Below are positions 34,341 through 46,246 of a DNA stretch of 64,000 nucleotides, one piece after another. Under the pieces are notes generated by a model. That model worked only from the letters and a program-made list of their open reading frames with translations. It did no database searches and had not been told where the DNA came from. The stretch's first letter is position 1; each line of letters begins with the position of its first letter. Location: assembly GCA_028752905.1 (NCBI GenBank), contig JAQNBH010000015.1, forward strand, positions 15,564,156 to 15,628,155, in the 5' to 3' direction. Both the position numbers and the translations under genes were made by a program. The DNA is from Cladorhizidae sp. MBARI D1340-BT2 (Eukaryota > Porifera > Demospongiae > Poecilosclerida > Cladorhizidae).

Positions 34341-35389
34341 CTAGCTTATCAGCAAATACGCATGTAACACGCACACACACATACACACACATGCTGTGTT
34401 TAGTGATGCTTGAGGGATACTGTTGTATCAAAAGTTTCATCACATGTATCCATGAGCAGGTTTAGTAGGCATTGTAGGTAACATCAGAGATGATTTCAGC
34501 AAGGTAATTTGCTGGAGAAATTCCTTTGGTGAAGGTAAACATAGATGCGGTAAGCGAAGTCATTTCAGAAAACTTGTCTAGTGATTGCTCGTAAAACTGA
34601 TTCTATCGATCGGGTATCTTGGACACCATATGACCTTGCTTCAACCCACAGCTTCCTTCACGATAGAGTAATGCGAGTTGACACCTGATCCCAGTCCCAG
34701 TCAGTTGACTGGAGTTAGAACATGCACAGTGGTCTATCTGTTAGCCCGGTGTGGTGAGTATCAAATTTTAATGGGGTACACATGTGCATAATATCGGCTA
34801 AGACCATTTCACGGTCTCAGATTACAAATTAATTAATCAAACCATCTTAAATCATATCTTTCTTTAACCAAAGAATTGTTACCATTCATGCAATCTCGTG
34901 TTCTTTGAAATTACAATTAAACCATGAGTGGAAGAAAGGTGTTCACTAGCGGGAGTGGCATTGCTGAGTGATCTGTTGGAGGAGAAGAGGGAAGAGATGA
35001 AGTTGTTGTTTGGTAAGAGATTGGAAGAGAGCTGATTAGAGAATATGGTCAAGTAGAAAATGGATGGCGGGAGAGGGTGGTGGTAAAAGTATGAGGTTTT
35101 AGTTTTGTCAGTAGGAGCAATCATGGTAACCCCCCTCCTCCCCCCCCCCCACACACAATGAAGCTAATAATTATGTTATAAAATCAATGTTGTACGTTGC
35201 ATCTCTGGGGGGATAGAAGATTTCAAATAATGAATAAATAAAAAAGGAAAATTAGAAGGGATGCCAATAGGAAGTATCTAACAACATGGGTTTCCCCTAT
35301 TCCCACACAAGGCTCCTGAGCTTGTTGTCAATGTTACTGCCATCATCCAGTAAACTCGAGCTCACGGCATCTGTATAGCAATGTCATAA
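34341..35389. other. Spacer between terminal-repeat copies
   Basis: This holds a purine-rich block (about 34930-35090), a C-run at about 35140-35150 and the partial terminal repeat at 35100-35180. No gene was recognised. Confidence 0.45.
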
Positions 35390-38300
35390 AATCTCTGAAA
35401 CAAAAATCTTGGAAGTGGTAAGAGCAATCACAGTAAATCGCACACATACTGGAACTGCTTTTGATATAAATTAAAGACCCCTACACCCTTACAGTTGTTT
35501 ATCAATATTAAATGCAATTTGGTTTTATGCATTCATTATCCATGCAAGGTTACAACTTGCATCAGCACAAATATCTGAAAAGCACATCCCAAATAAGCAA
35601 CTTAAAAGTTTCTATACAACTAATTTTACATACAGCCAGCTATCATCTTTACTTGATATAAAATGTTCAAAAGACCATTGAGAAACTCCAAAGAGCACAC
35701 AGAGAACCGAAAACCATGAGAATGTTTCCTATAACTATGAACTACAGCTATAGCTATAGTTATTGTATTGATCTAAGTTTGGTCGAAAGAACAAGTGAAA
35801 ATTTACTTGAATAGGGGAACAGCTTACTCTAGCTACACACTAACTTGAGGTCCTCTTATACCGGCACATCTCTATCTGTTTTTAGTCCTCTATTGAAGCT
35901 ATCTAACCAGCTCTTTTCAGACCAGACCTCTAGCCTGCTCTCTCCAGTTTGACATCAGCTCTTGTTTGTCTGTCTAGCCCTTGTGATCCGGCACATCGCT
36001 ATAATATCTTCATGCATGCTTCTTCTCTTCTCTATTCTCTAATAGCCATCATCAAGCTAGAAGTCATCGCCAAAGCTTCTCTCATTGGCCAGGCATTTGC
36101 TCATTGTTTTCAGTCCTTTAATTTACCCTCGCTGTTGATGTATATAGAAGCAAACTCAGGCCCTGAAATGGTAATGAATAAAAAGGCCAGTTGAAAGAAA
36201 CACAAGGATGTATTCTTTTGCCCCATCTGTGATGATGAAATGAAGGAGTCAGTAGGCAAACAACACAGTGATGATGGTGTTCAGTATGATGGAAGTTGGG
36301 CAATATGGATCCATTGTTGAGGCAGTGGGCTGTCTACGAATGTTTTCAAAGTGTATTGCAAATACATAAATGCCTTCTTAATGTAAATGACAAATTAGAC
36401 ATTGAGTTGTCATAAGTGTTTGCTTCTTGCTCTCTAGCAAATTTGAAACCTTGTCAAATCCTGGCAAACAATTATCTATAGCTTAACTTCAGTAGTTTGT
36501 CGCTCCACCAAATCACATTCTTGAATACTGCCAGCTCTCGACAGTGAACACTCCCTCTTTTAACTTATCTCCTCCTATGACTGTTAGTTGAGGGTATATA
36601 CTCATCCGAGGGGAGACCTTCCTCATATCCTTTCACTGTTTGTCCAAAGCCCTTCTATGAAAGGCAATCTTCTTTCTCTCTCCTTCAACAGCTTGTTCAG
36701 AGCACTCCAATGAAATGAGGTTTAAACATTGAGTGGATGAGGTATATACCAAGTGGTTCATTAAGATTCTCAAGGCAGCAAAGCAACCTACCTTAATAGT
36801 GTGTCATCTGTTATTTCTGATATTGATCCCATCTATCGAATCTAGTTCGACCATCATCAAGGTATGGTCCATGAAGAGTCTACTATTATCTGCCCCACCT
36901 TAGTACAATTTAACTGGCCTCTGACTGAAGTTACATGTCTCCTTTACAAAATAAATCAACTTAACCCCCCCATTTCATCAAACCAGACCTCAGTCCACCT
37001 GAAAGGCACGGGGAAGCAACTCTGCTAAGGTAAGTCCCTTATCACTTCAATAGACGATTAGTGGGGTAGAGAGGCAAGCTAATTGTGCATTTTTGACTAA
37101 AGCATGAAAGTTTCAGTATATAATCTAATACACCAAGGGTTAATTTCAGCATATAGTCTAATACACCAAGGGTTAATTTCAGCATATAATCTACATAATA
37201 TATACACCAACCAGATGTGGAGATAATTTGTGTCTGACGTCTAGTGACCTTGACAGGTCATTGACATCAACATCACATTTTTTTAGAAATTTTTCTATGA
37301 AACACCCCAAAAAGTCCAAATTGATCAAAAAGAGCTTCTTTCAGTTTAATAATTTCCAGTATTAGGTCATAATTATAATGAATAGAAAGTGTTTGGCAAT
37401 GTTAAAAAGGTATGTTATTGTACATCACAGTATAATACTTTCCTGTGACATACCTGAACATACCACGGGTGCAGAAATTGGTGATACCCTCTCAAGGTCA
37501 CCAAAGTTCTGATACAACTTCCTTTGCTAACTCCTGATACTGTGGTCTGCACTCTTCAGGACTGTAGTAGTGGTGAAAACCCTATAGACTTAGACACTTG
37601 GACAGTGCCTGGCATCCTTCTTTTCTGCTCCTGGAGTCTGCTTCTTTCTTGTGTTACCATGTCAAAATGCCACATTCCGATTGATCCTGCCCAGCCTTCT
37701 GTAATTATCCCAAGCCATGTTGCACCACTCACTCAGGACTCTGTGCTCTCTGCCAAATAGAAACAGGAGATGTTTTGCAATGCCCTGCCAAGTCAAGCAA
37801 GGCACCAGTAGGTTATTGATATGTATCACTAGCCAAGGATCTCCTTCTATTTCAAGAACTTGGACAAATACCACCCCACACTAGTGACCAACATGGCCTA
37901 GTGGCACAAAACATAAGAGTACAACCCAAGAAAGCTGCAGCATTGGCAGAAGTCAGCTGGAGAGCTGTAGCATGTGATGCATCCAGGGTTCACACATGGT
38001 CTGCTCACAGCCATGTCAGGAATAAAGAACCTGTGGTGTGCAACAAGCTAGCTGGCTCCAAGTTGTTCCACGAAGCATCAACAAAACAGTTGGTCACAAA
38101 TGTTAGATAGGCTGCATTGGAAATAGATGTAGTGAGCTGCTTGCCAAATTTACACCCAGTTCACCTTTGATGGCTCATTCCATCCCGATTGTCAGAAAGG
38201 GTCTTTACCATTATCTCTTTTAGCTGTAGTGAACATGACCTTAGATCAGGCAAACATCAAACACCAGATTCAGCTTGTGGAAACAGCTACTATAACCACT

Positions 38301-39719
38301 GCTCTAATGTTCTTGCATCTACTGGTCTTAAACAGTGTCAAACAGCAAAATCATCAGGTAAAATATGTGACAGCTGTGACCATGTAACTCCACTTGCACT
38401 CTATACATGGCACTGAAAGCCATGCTGTCACATACAAGAGAGGGTTAATTGACACACTTTTAGGTTTGGAGATGTGTGTGCCGTATGATAGCCTCCTAGA
38501 TAGATCTGTGCCCACCAAAAATGCGCAATTGTCTATTAACAACAACACCTGTGGACAATATTGTTCACAATCCAAGTTCTGGAACAGCACAGGACTCATT
38601 TCATAGCACTGATATCCCTTTGATGCAGCCTCCTACACATGAATGGGCCGGCTCTGACTGTCATCAACAGGTCAACTTAATCCATCAAGTTGAGCCACAG
38701 GCATACACCAGACTGACTGACAACACTAACTCACAACCTGCTCCTGTGGTCGATGCTGTGTTTCTTGATGGAACAACTGTGACCCACATGCTGTATCCTA
38801 GTAGAGCAAAGACCTTCCAGGACAATGCGGACAATGTCTTTGTGCCATATGCAAAATCACAGCATGAGAAAATGAGACTTCTTGATATTATCTGCGATGT
38901 CTACATCCCAGACGGTCAGTCCACAGAAGAGAAAGATAGGTATCAGGAGATAGGTGGTACCGCAACTACCACGATGCCAAAAAGCAGTGGGTAAGGACTT
39001 CCTGCGTGTTGATGAGAACAAAACAGAGCTGTTCAAATTCCTCTCCCAGCAAGTAACATGCATGCCAGTAAATAATGGAAAAGCAGTCTATCCAAGTCAT
39101 GGACCTGTGGTACTACTTTGCTGTCCCAACCAATCTGATTGACGAACCTCACTCCATGTTCTTATGTGGAAGTAGATTCTGCATGTATCAGATACTGTTC
39201 AGAAGAGTTGCTAATCATGTAGACATCAATGTTGTTGCACTGGCCGTGGCCATATTGGGAAGATTGCAGAAGAATTGTGGATCGCTTGGTACAGGCATCA
39301 GCTTCAGACACATAAGTATCCATGAATTGGCCGAGAAGCTGGATTATGTTCCTGTGCCACTCTTCCATTCTTTAATGCACTTACAGGATGTGATACAGTC
39401 TCGTTATTTGCCAGAAGAGGAAAGAAAACTGCATGGATGACTTAGAGGGCTTTCCCTGAAGTAACTTAGGCCTTCAACAAACTCATGTGGATACCAGGTG
39501 ATGTGAGTGAGCTATCCATGTCCCTGGTGGAGGACCAGCAAAACTACTGAGGTGAAAGAAGCAAGAAAACAGTTCTTCACTCAGAAATCCATAACCTGCA
39601 GAATATCTCACAGATAAAGGCTGCACTGAGCAACAGATCAAGTGGGCAACCCTTCAGGCCAACATCTGGAATAGTACTTCATGACCCTGAGTTGCCAAGC
39701 ACTTCTGATTGGGGCTGAA
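35390..39719 (+). mobile_element. Uncharacterised multi-copy element, copy II (first part)
   Basis: This is the inverted partner of 21045-25490. The terminal repeat (35390-35640) is followed by matching blocks at 35680-36120. A PHD-like cysteine cluster (CPICDDEMKES, near 36215) and the long shared region to about 38712 follow. The 3' module then reads QPAPVVDAVFLDGTTV, LDIICDVYIPDG, DFLRVDENKTELF, FLSQQVTC, ALAVAILGRLQKN, and ends PELPSTSDWG at 39719. From memory this module occurs in multi-copy ORFs of cnidarians and sponges that finish in a Tesmin/TSO1-like CXC domain. That tail is found at 45365-45480, after the piggyBac insertion. Several frameshifts and stops occur, so it is inactive. 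Confidence 0.7.
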
Positions 39720-40276
39720 TTAACCTTTTCACCGCCAGATTCCCCAGGATTTTTTAAATTTTATTACCAGTTTCAGTTAAAAATATATATAAAATCAGAA
39801 TGTACTCATACCCCTTGCAATTTAGTCATTTGATAGTAGAATTATTTACCAACATGGTGTAAAATAATAATAATAAACAAATAAAAACCACAAGCATGAC
39901 CACAGAATATGAATATCATTATAAAATCAAGTTTATTTATATAAGTTGTTTATCATCATTTATCATCATAATAAAAGCTCTTATATTTCATCTGCTATAC
40001 TTTTGTGACACAATGTGAACAAAACAGTGTGGTGCTGTGGAAATTTAACCCAAATAACTGTATCTTTTATGCACTATTCTTACCGTATCTATACAGTGTG
40101 CCTAATTGTCTATATCTTACTGTTTATGGCATAGAAAACAAAGATCTGTTGTTACTACTGTCACAATATTGGTTTATGATTGGATATTGCCAGAGATAGA
40201 ACATAATGCTGAGTTGTGAATATCATTTTGGGGGATATTTTTATATATATATATATATATTCATGTTGTTGAATAT

Positions 40277-40388
40277 TGTTATAGATTCTACTCCCTTACT
40301 TCGAGCAGAACCCACTATGTCAAGGAATAGGATATAAAATATGTATCATCAATCACAATTTACAATCCAACTCGGTCACACCCTTAGC
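40277..40388 (-). repeat. Truncated left LTR (R-U5 only)
   Basis: It matches 42440-42552 with few changes, starting at TGTTRTAGATTCTA and ending at CACACCCTTAGC. The promoter part (U3, 42553-42699) is missing. The cut coincides with the expected RNA start, about 20 bases after the TTTAAA box of the intact LTR. Confidence 0.8.
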
Positions 40389-40438
40389 TGCAGATCTCCA
40401 GAGTGGGGTCACTCTCCTGGGCTTCTACTAACTGTTGT

Positions 40439-40439
<1 letters not shown>

Positions 40440-40469
<30 letters not shown>
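40440..40469. repeat. Poly-C tract (30 bases)
   Basis: This is an uninterrupted C-run on the plus strand, within the protease-RT spacer of the decayed LTR element. On the minus strand it reads as a glycine run. Its length is uncertain in any assembly. Confidence 0.9.
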
Positions 40470-40472
<3 letters not shown>

Positions 40473-41547
40473 AGTGGCACCTGCTGACCCCATCTCTTGG
40501 CATACCGCTGGTGAGCCTGTCGCTTATGCACCTTTGCTGCCCTGTTTCTCTCAGATGCTTTCTTGAACAGGTCATCACTGAAGTCTGGCAGGTCGTCCAG
40601 TCCTGTGCTGGGGGTGTGTTCCTGCTCGGCTGCCAACTTGATCTCATCCTCATCTGTCTTGTCAATACAACTCGGTTCTCCCTTGGTGTTGGAGTGAGAT
40701 GAAGACAGGTGGGAACTCTCATTACTGTTTGATGGGTGGTGGCTAGACTCACTGTTTCCTGACTCAGTAGAGGTACTTATTTCTATATAATTATTTCTAT
40801 ATAATTAATCACTCTACGGCACTGCTGCTTTCTCTTAATAATTAATTAAGTTTATTCCTCGGCTGAGGGATTGTCTCTATCCATGGTGTGGTGTGGGGTA
40901 CCAGGGCGTGCAGATTGGGTATGTCCACTCCCAGGATGGCATTACCCCAGGTTGGCATTCACTGCCATGGGTAGTTTGATCATCTTTCCCTCGACCACCA
41001 GGGTAATCATCGTCCTCGGGTATCGGGTTGTCCTCCCGTTCAGTCCCTGAATCTCCACTGCTCCTGCTTGGTGTAATTCTCTGAGAGCCATCTAGGGTGC
41101 ACCTGCGAGATATTGCAGGCAGTGTCCACCAAGAGGTTGCTGACCGCCTGCCCATTAATCTTCACTGGATAGACAATAAAATTTGGGTTAGGGGTAACCA
41201 CACTTACCAGGCATCTCTTTTTCGGGCACTTGGCTGCGACATGCCCAAAGTCCTGGCAGTGGTAACAGCGGGGTCCCTTCACTGGATCAAAGCTGGGCAG
41301 TCTGGGCATCTCTGGCTTGGTGGTGGGGTCACTTCAGTGAGATAGTCCAGGTATTGTGTTCTTGGACTGCTCTGGTCTGTTTGAGTTCCACTTCTTTGGG
41401 GTTCTGTCTGCTTGGGTTGGCTGAGGATGTACACATCACCCAGTCGGGCTGCCTTTGCTGCTGTGTCAGGGTTCTGAGTTCTGACCCAGCTCTGGACTGC
41501 TGGGGGCAATAATCCTAGGAAGTCCAGCAGTGCAGTTCTGACGGAGC

Positions 41548-41715
41548 GGAAGTCATATTTTGTGTCGACTGACATTCCTTCCTGGAAGAGGAAGTCATAT
41601 TTTGTGTCGACTGACATTCCTTCCTGGAAGAGGAAGTCATATTTTGTGTCGACTGACATTCCTTCCTGGAAGAGGAAGTCATATTTTGTGTCGACTGACA
41701 TTCCTTCCTGGAAGC
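41548..41715 (-). repeat. In-frame 42-bp minisatellite in gag (4 units)
   Basis: Four near-identical 42-bp units encode on the minus strand a 14-residue repeat, MSVDTKYDFLFQEG. The unit is a multiple of three, so it extends gag without breaking the frame. Confidence 0.92.
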
Positions 41716-42439
41716 GGAGAGAGGGAGGGGGAGCACGTTGGCCAGCCTGTAGTCGGGATGTACCTCGAACAGTTGCATCTGCCCCTAGAAACTATTGAGG
41801 AAGGATTCCAAGTCACTGACGTCTGTCAAAGCTGCTAGCTTGAGGACGTTCCTTCCTGCTATCCCTGGCCGCCATACGGGTGGCATCCTCTTCTCTTCCC
41901 CGGCATCTCTCTTCTTGTGAGGCTTGGAACAGTGTGGTCCAGCTCTCCTTTTCCTGCTGTCTAACATTATTCCAACTGAGCCAGGTTCTGGGTTGCTGAT
42001 GCTTGGCTGGCCTTGAACATGGTCATCCAGCGCTCCTCGTCCACGCGTCTCTTCTCCTCCTCACACTTTTCTCTCTGCTCCTCACGCTTTTCTCTATCAA
42101 CTGCTAGTTCTCTGGCCTCCAGTTGTCTCGTCTTTCTCGCTCCTCTGCTCTCTCTATGGCCTCTGCTTTCTCTCGTTTCTCGGCCTTTTCCCTGCGCAGT
42201 TCCATGGAATCCATCATCATCAGGATTTGCCCCATCACACACTGAAGGTAGAAAGGTTGCTGTGACAGTGGACTCTGCACAGGAAAAGTCAGTGGTCCTG
42301 TCCTGCGTTTCATACTCGGATAGGTCAGCCTCAGCTTTGGAGCCCTTGGTTGTTTATTTCTCGTTGCTGACATCTCTGGTTAGCTTCTAGAGACTGAGTC
42401 TGCTGTGATTAGGAAACGTCTCCTTGCCGCTGCCACCAT

Positions 42440-42699
42440 TGTTGTAGATTCTACTCCCTTACTTTGAGCAGAACCCACTATGTCAAAGAATAGGATATAA
42501 AATATGTATCATCAAATCACAACATACAATCCAACTCGGTCACACCCTTAGCCCCAAGGCTGGTGCCTTTAAATAGGTTGCCAGCCCAGGGCCAAGTCAG
42601 ACCTTAAAAGATAGTATACATACGTTCACACTACATAATGTCCAATCAGGACATTATGTCCAATCAGGTTCTAGTCCACTAACTCTTTGATGTTTCACA
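42440..42699 (-). repeat. Right (5') LTR of the decayed LTR element
   Basis: The minus strand starts TGTGAAAC and ends CTACAACA. It contains TTTAAA (42573-42568) as a TATA-like box and two tandem TGATTGGACATWATGT-type units in U3. The primer site follows one base after its end. Confidence 0.75.
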
Positions 42700-42819
42700 G
42701 TTGGTTTCTCAGCTCGTACACTCTCTCTTGTCAGGATCTCTTTGTTCTACCATAAGTGCAGGCGGGAGATCCATGACAAATATTTACAAGAACACGAAAT
42801 TTTGGGGGAAAAATTGGGG

Positions 42820-45281
42820 AGGTCAGTCAGTCCCTTCTCCAATACTGAACGAGGTTGTGATAGGCTCGAAAGCAATTCCTCTCCTCCAGTACACAAAGGT
42901 GCACCTTACAATTATACGGCTCTCATGCCTGTTCCCCACAGTGGTGAGCTGCTGCTTCTGACTCATATGCAAACAGACCACACAGTTCTTCTTCTGGTCC
43001 ACCTGACAAGGACTGTGGTCCAGGTCTCGGTTCAAGCGGTCAAAACGGTGGTGCTCAGCTGCTCTACATTTTCTAGCACACTTCCTTAAAGTGAAGCTCA
43101 GAACAAGTTCCCTTGCAACTTCCAGCCGGTACTTTTAAAAATCCCGCTTCCTCCTCCCATGTGCAGCATGTTCCTCTTGCCGAATGTGAGTCAGAATGTA
43201 ACCATTCAGTAATGAGCACTCTACAAGGTAGGCGAAAACCTTCTTCCACCACTTGTTGGTACACCTACCTATATTGTAGTAGTGCTCAAGCTGGTCACCA
43301 CGGTCTACTCCCCGCATAAATTTCTGGTAATCTACCAGCAGGCATGGTTGATATGGAATGCTGACCTGGCTTCCGTCTAATATCCTCCTCTTCACGCTTG
43401 CTAGGTTCAGCAGCATGGAAAGTGGAAAGGAAGTAGATGGATCTCTTGTCTACCCAGGCAGATGCCAGGAGAAGGCCATTAGATTGGTAATCATAATGAC
43501 CACGGTTTTGCACTTTTGCCACTGTTGCCAGGTCTTTTAGGCCTGTTGATGTGAACAGTTCCACAGGCATCCAATCACCGGTTGTAAAGAGTGAGGTAGA
43601 ATGTGGGACTGGAATAGTAGTTGTCAGTATAGACTTGATGTCCTCTAAAGTCAAGCCCTTCTAGTAGATCTAACACTACCCTTGTACACAGCCCTACTTC
43701 CGTGGTGGTCTGAGTTCCTACAGTGGGCCTAACCCCCTTCCCAGTGTAGATATGTAGGTTGCTATCATAGCCATTTGTCGAGTCAGAAAGAACTAACGAT
43801 TTTATGCCCCACATGGTAGGCTTGTCCTTCATGCACTGCTTGAAGGAAAGCCTAGAATCATGGCTTCATCGATAGTAACCTGCTGATGTAGAGTATACTC
43901 CGATCTGAAGAGAGGTATGGCTATATCCAACAAGAGACGGACCTTGAAAAGTCGATCATAACCAGGTTGAGAGGGTGCAGAAGCTAGCCTGCTGTCAGCA
44001 AGGTGAAGGAAACGGAAAAAATGGCAGAAACGATTTTTTGGGATTATTGATGATAACCCAGGGCATTCCAAATGGATATCAGCAGTTGACCAGTACATTT
44101 CTAGATGGGTAAACTTCATCACCCCCATGTATATTAGCATACCAAGAAAGGCTTTCATCTCACATACTGTGATGGGAACCCAAGTATGCGCATGTGGAGT
44201 AATTACTCGTAGGTCTGCATAGCGGTTAGTCTCAGTGACAAGCAAATCCCACACTTCACAATTGAAGTAACAACAAAACAGGTCAGAAGCAGATGAAGTG
44301 GGGGTGACATTTGGAGAGGTTGGATCAGGGGTAAGAGAGTAAGTGTAGCGTTCCTGGGTCGGTTCTTCCTTTTTCCAGTTGCCAACTGGAGTAGAGAGGG
44401 AACTACTTCCCAAAGGGACAGTGCTTGAAGTTGAAGCCACAGATGTAGAGGCGTCTGATGTGGAACAGGCTACTCTTCCGCCTCGAGAGTGATGACCACC
44501 TTGTCGTCCTTTACTATATGGTGCACAGCGATCTCCTCGTTGTCTTCTACCATGTGGTGCACAAGTGGGAGTCACAACTGCTACAGTGGAAGTACATGTA
44601 GGTACATGCAATGAAGGAACTAGCACAGGAAGAGAAGAGGCCTGGGTAGAGACAGCTGTACAGCTAGAGCGACGCAAACTTCGTCCAACCACCTATGCAC
44701 AGTAAGCAGCATATTGGAGAGTGTCAACAAGCCATTGCTACACTCACATTAGTAGTTGAAGATGGAGGGAAGGAGTCTGGATTGGGAGTGGAGCTAGTGG
44801 CCAGAGGGGCAGCATACAGTTTGAAGATTATCAATCAGATCTGTCAAAACAACCAAAATGTGCAAATTGGCAATTTGAAATTTGAATAATGAATTCATAA
44901 TAAATCAGCTCTTTTCTACAAGCTAATACTGGATCTAGATACTTTCATATACCTGAGATATCCTCCTGGTCTATGCATTCAAAAAGAGGGAGATCAGCAT
45001 CACTATCACTGCTAGCCCTATCTTCAGTATTTGGACCCTCTAGATAAAATGTTAGTAGCCAAACTCTCCATGGCTTCCGGGTCAGTCCAGGAGCTACCCA
45101 AATAAGTATAGATGCCTTCACCTTCCTCTTCGTCAGAATTATCCTCAGAGAAGGCAAAGTCGTCGCCAGTAACCTGAGAAATCATGTCTTCCAAATTCAG
45201 AGATTTAGCCATTTGTTTACCGAGGATCGTCAGTACAATCACGCGATAATGACGTCGTTTACGTTGACCTTCGAACTCCAA
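42820..45281 (-). pseudogene. piggyBac transposase (PGBD-like), frameshifted
   Basis: The transposase cuts and pastes the element at TTAA. On the minus strand an acidic N-terminus (SLNLEDMISQVTGDD, then EDNSDEEEGEG; 45281-45024) is followed by a serine-rich linker and the DDE_Tnp_1_7 core. Core landmarks are FLGMLIYMGVMKF, IDEAM with the first Asp near 43850, VYTDNYYSS with the second near 43630, and FMRGVDRGDQ with the third region near 43330. A cysteine-rich C-terminus (CQVDQKKNCVVC, about 43010) fits the usual zinc-binding tail. Frame breaks occur near 45050, just after IDEAM (about 43835), near 43575 and near 43300. All three catalytic acidic positions are still readable, so the decay is moderate. 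Confidence 0.85.
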
Positions 45282-45364
45282 ATTCGGAGCGGTCGAAATA
45301 AACGGTTGATCGTTACGATTTTTTAAACAGCCAAGCGCAATATGGCGCTCAATGCGGTGAAAGT

Positions 45365-45490
45365 GCCACTGGGTACCACTCTTCCAGAAGCCTCACAGAG
45401 CTTCTATATACTTATCCACTGAGCCTACAAGAAAGGGTGTATCTGGGGCAAGGGTAAAAAGGCTTCCCTCAAGTGTATTGCACTTGCTAG
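45365..45490 (+). pseudogene. C-terminal CXC-like tail of element copy II, displaced by piggyBac
   Basis: The plus frame reads VPLGTTLPEASQSF, then, after a stop, YKKGCIWGKGKKASLKCIA. This is the usual TTLPEAS...GCKKGC...C.C end of the multi-copy ORF whose body stops at 39719. The cysteine pattern is partly lost. Its position just past the piggyBac border is the main evidence that the piggyBac element split one reading frame. Confidence 0.6.
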
Positions 45491-45831
45491 ACTTTGAAAG
45501 GACTATATACATGACTAATAGATGCTGATGTGAAAGTTATATAACAACATTGCTCAGACAACTTGACACATGCTAAATCAACCTCGACAAAGAACACTTT
45601 TTGATTCAGTTTTGATATATTTGTATTTTTCTCTATTTTTTAGTTTCTTAAAACAGAGTTTACAGCAATCTGTGTGTAATATATACAAATATATCATAGT
45701 TGATAAACACTGCTGTTATGACTGCAAAAAGCGAAATTTGACATCCTGATAATTTCTTCACCCTTTCTCTTCCCGGAGGTAAAATCTGAAGCATCAAATA
45801 AAATTCATGGTTTAAAACACTGGAGAAAATT
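45491..45831. other. Non-coding, nothing recognised
   Basis: AT-rich, without motifs or repeats that I could match. Confidence 0.4.
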
Positions 45832-45927
45832 CATACAGGAGTAATCTGAGACCATCATACAGGAGTAATCTGAGACCATCATACAGGAGTAATCTGAGAC
45901 CATCATACAGGATTAATCTGAGACAGT
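45832..45927 (+). repeat. Array of four 24-bp repeats (left arm)
   Basis: Four head-to-tail units of CATACAGGAGTAATCTGAGA+CCAT, the last slightly diverged. They are the reverse complement of the array at 46247-46340. Confidence 0.95.
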
Positions 45928-46246
45928 CACTGCATCACACTGGTGTCACACATGCACTTATCCTTCATTTGTTTCACTTTCCCTTTCATTTCAGATTACA
46001 ATTCTCCGTACTCGTATATCAATTTGTTAATTTTTTTGAATTTTTATATATATTTTTTGTGCTATTGCATGTATATTGTATGTATCTACGTCTTATAAAT
46101 CTAGAGTGATGATTAGCTAATTCCAAGTTGGAATATTCTGAAGCTAAAGCACAGAATTCCTCCAGTGGCAAAGTCTCCTCTCCAGAATCAGATATTAGTG
46201 GGACTGATTAGGTCATACTATGGAATATATTATGACTTCCTCTATG

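Larger units (their letters stand above)
40277..42699 (-). mobile_element. Decayed LTR retrotransposon (gag-protease only) inside piggyBac
   Basis: On the minus strand a 260-bp 5' LTR (42699-42440, TG...CA) is followed by a primer site (TGGTGGCAGCGG, 42438-42421). Then comes gag: coiled-coil region REKREEQREKCEEEKRR, a capsid-like segment PPAVQSWVRTQNPD, and a CX2CX4HX4C knuckle (CYHCQDFGHVAAKC). A protease remnant (VDTACN, normally DTG) and a spacer ending EAQESDPTLEIC follow. RT, RNase H and integrase are absent. A 112-bp copy of the R-U5 part of the LTR closes the element at 40388-40277. Frameshifts and a 30-base C-run (40440-40469) add to the decay. Confidence 0.75.
39720..45364 (-). mobile_element. 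piggyBac DNA transposon inserted in copy II
   Basis: The left border is TTAA followed by CCTTTTCACCGCCA (39720-39737), a piggyBac-like end, because these transposons insert at TTAA. Near the right border the minus strand reads CTTTCACCGC (about 45355-45364). The protein of the host element stops at the left border (SDWG) and resumes right after the right border (PLGTTLPEAS), so everything between is an insertion. The TTAA on the right side is not preserved. The interior holds a minus-strand transposase (42820-45281) and a second, later insertion of an LTR element (40277-42699). Confidence 0.62.

Noticed and set aside
40384..40752. Glycine-run protein as a separate gene
   Set aside because: The run is produced by the 30-base C tract, and the neighbouring residues belong to the protease-RT spacer of the decayed LTR element in another frame.
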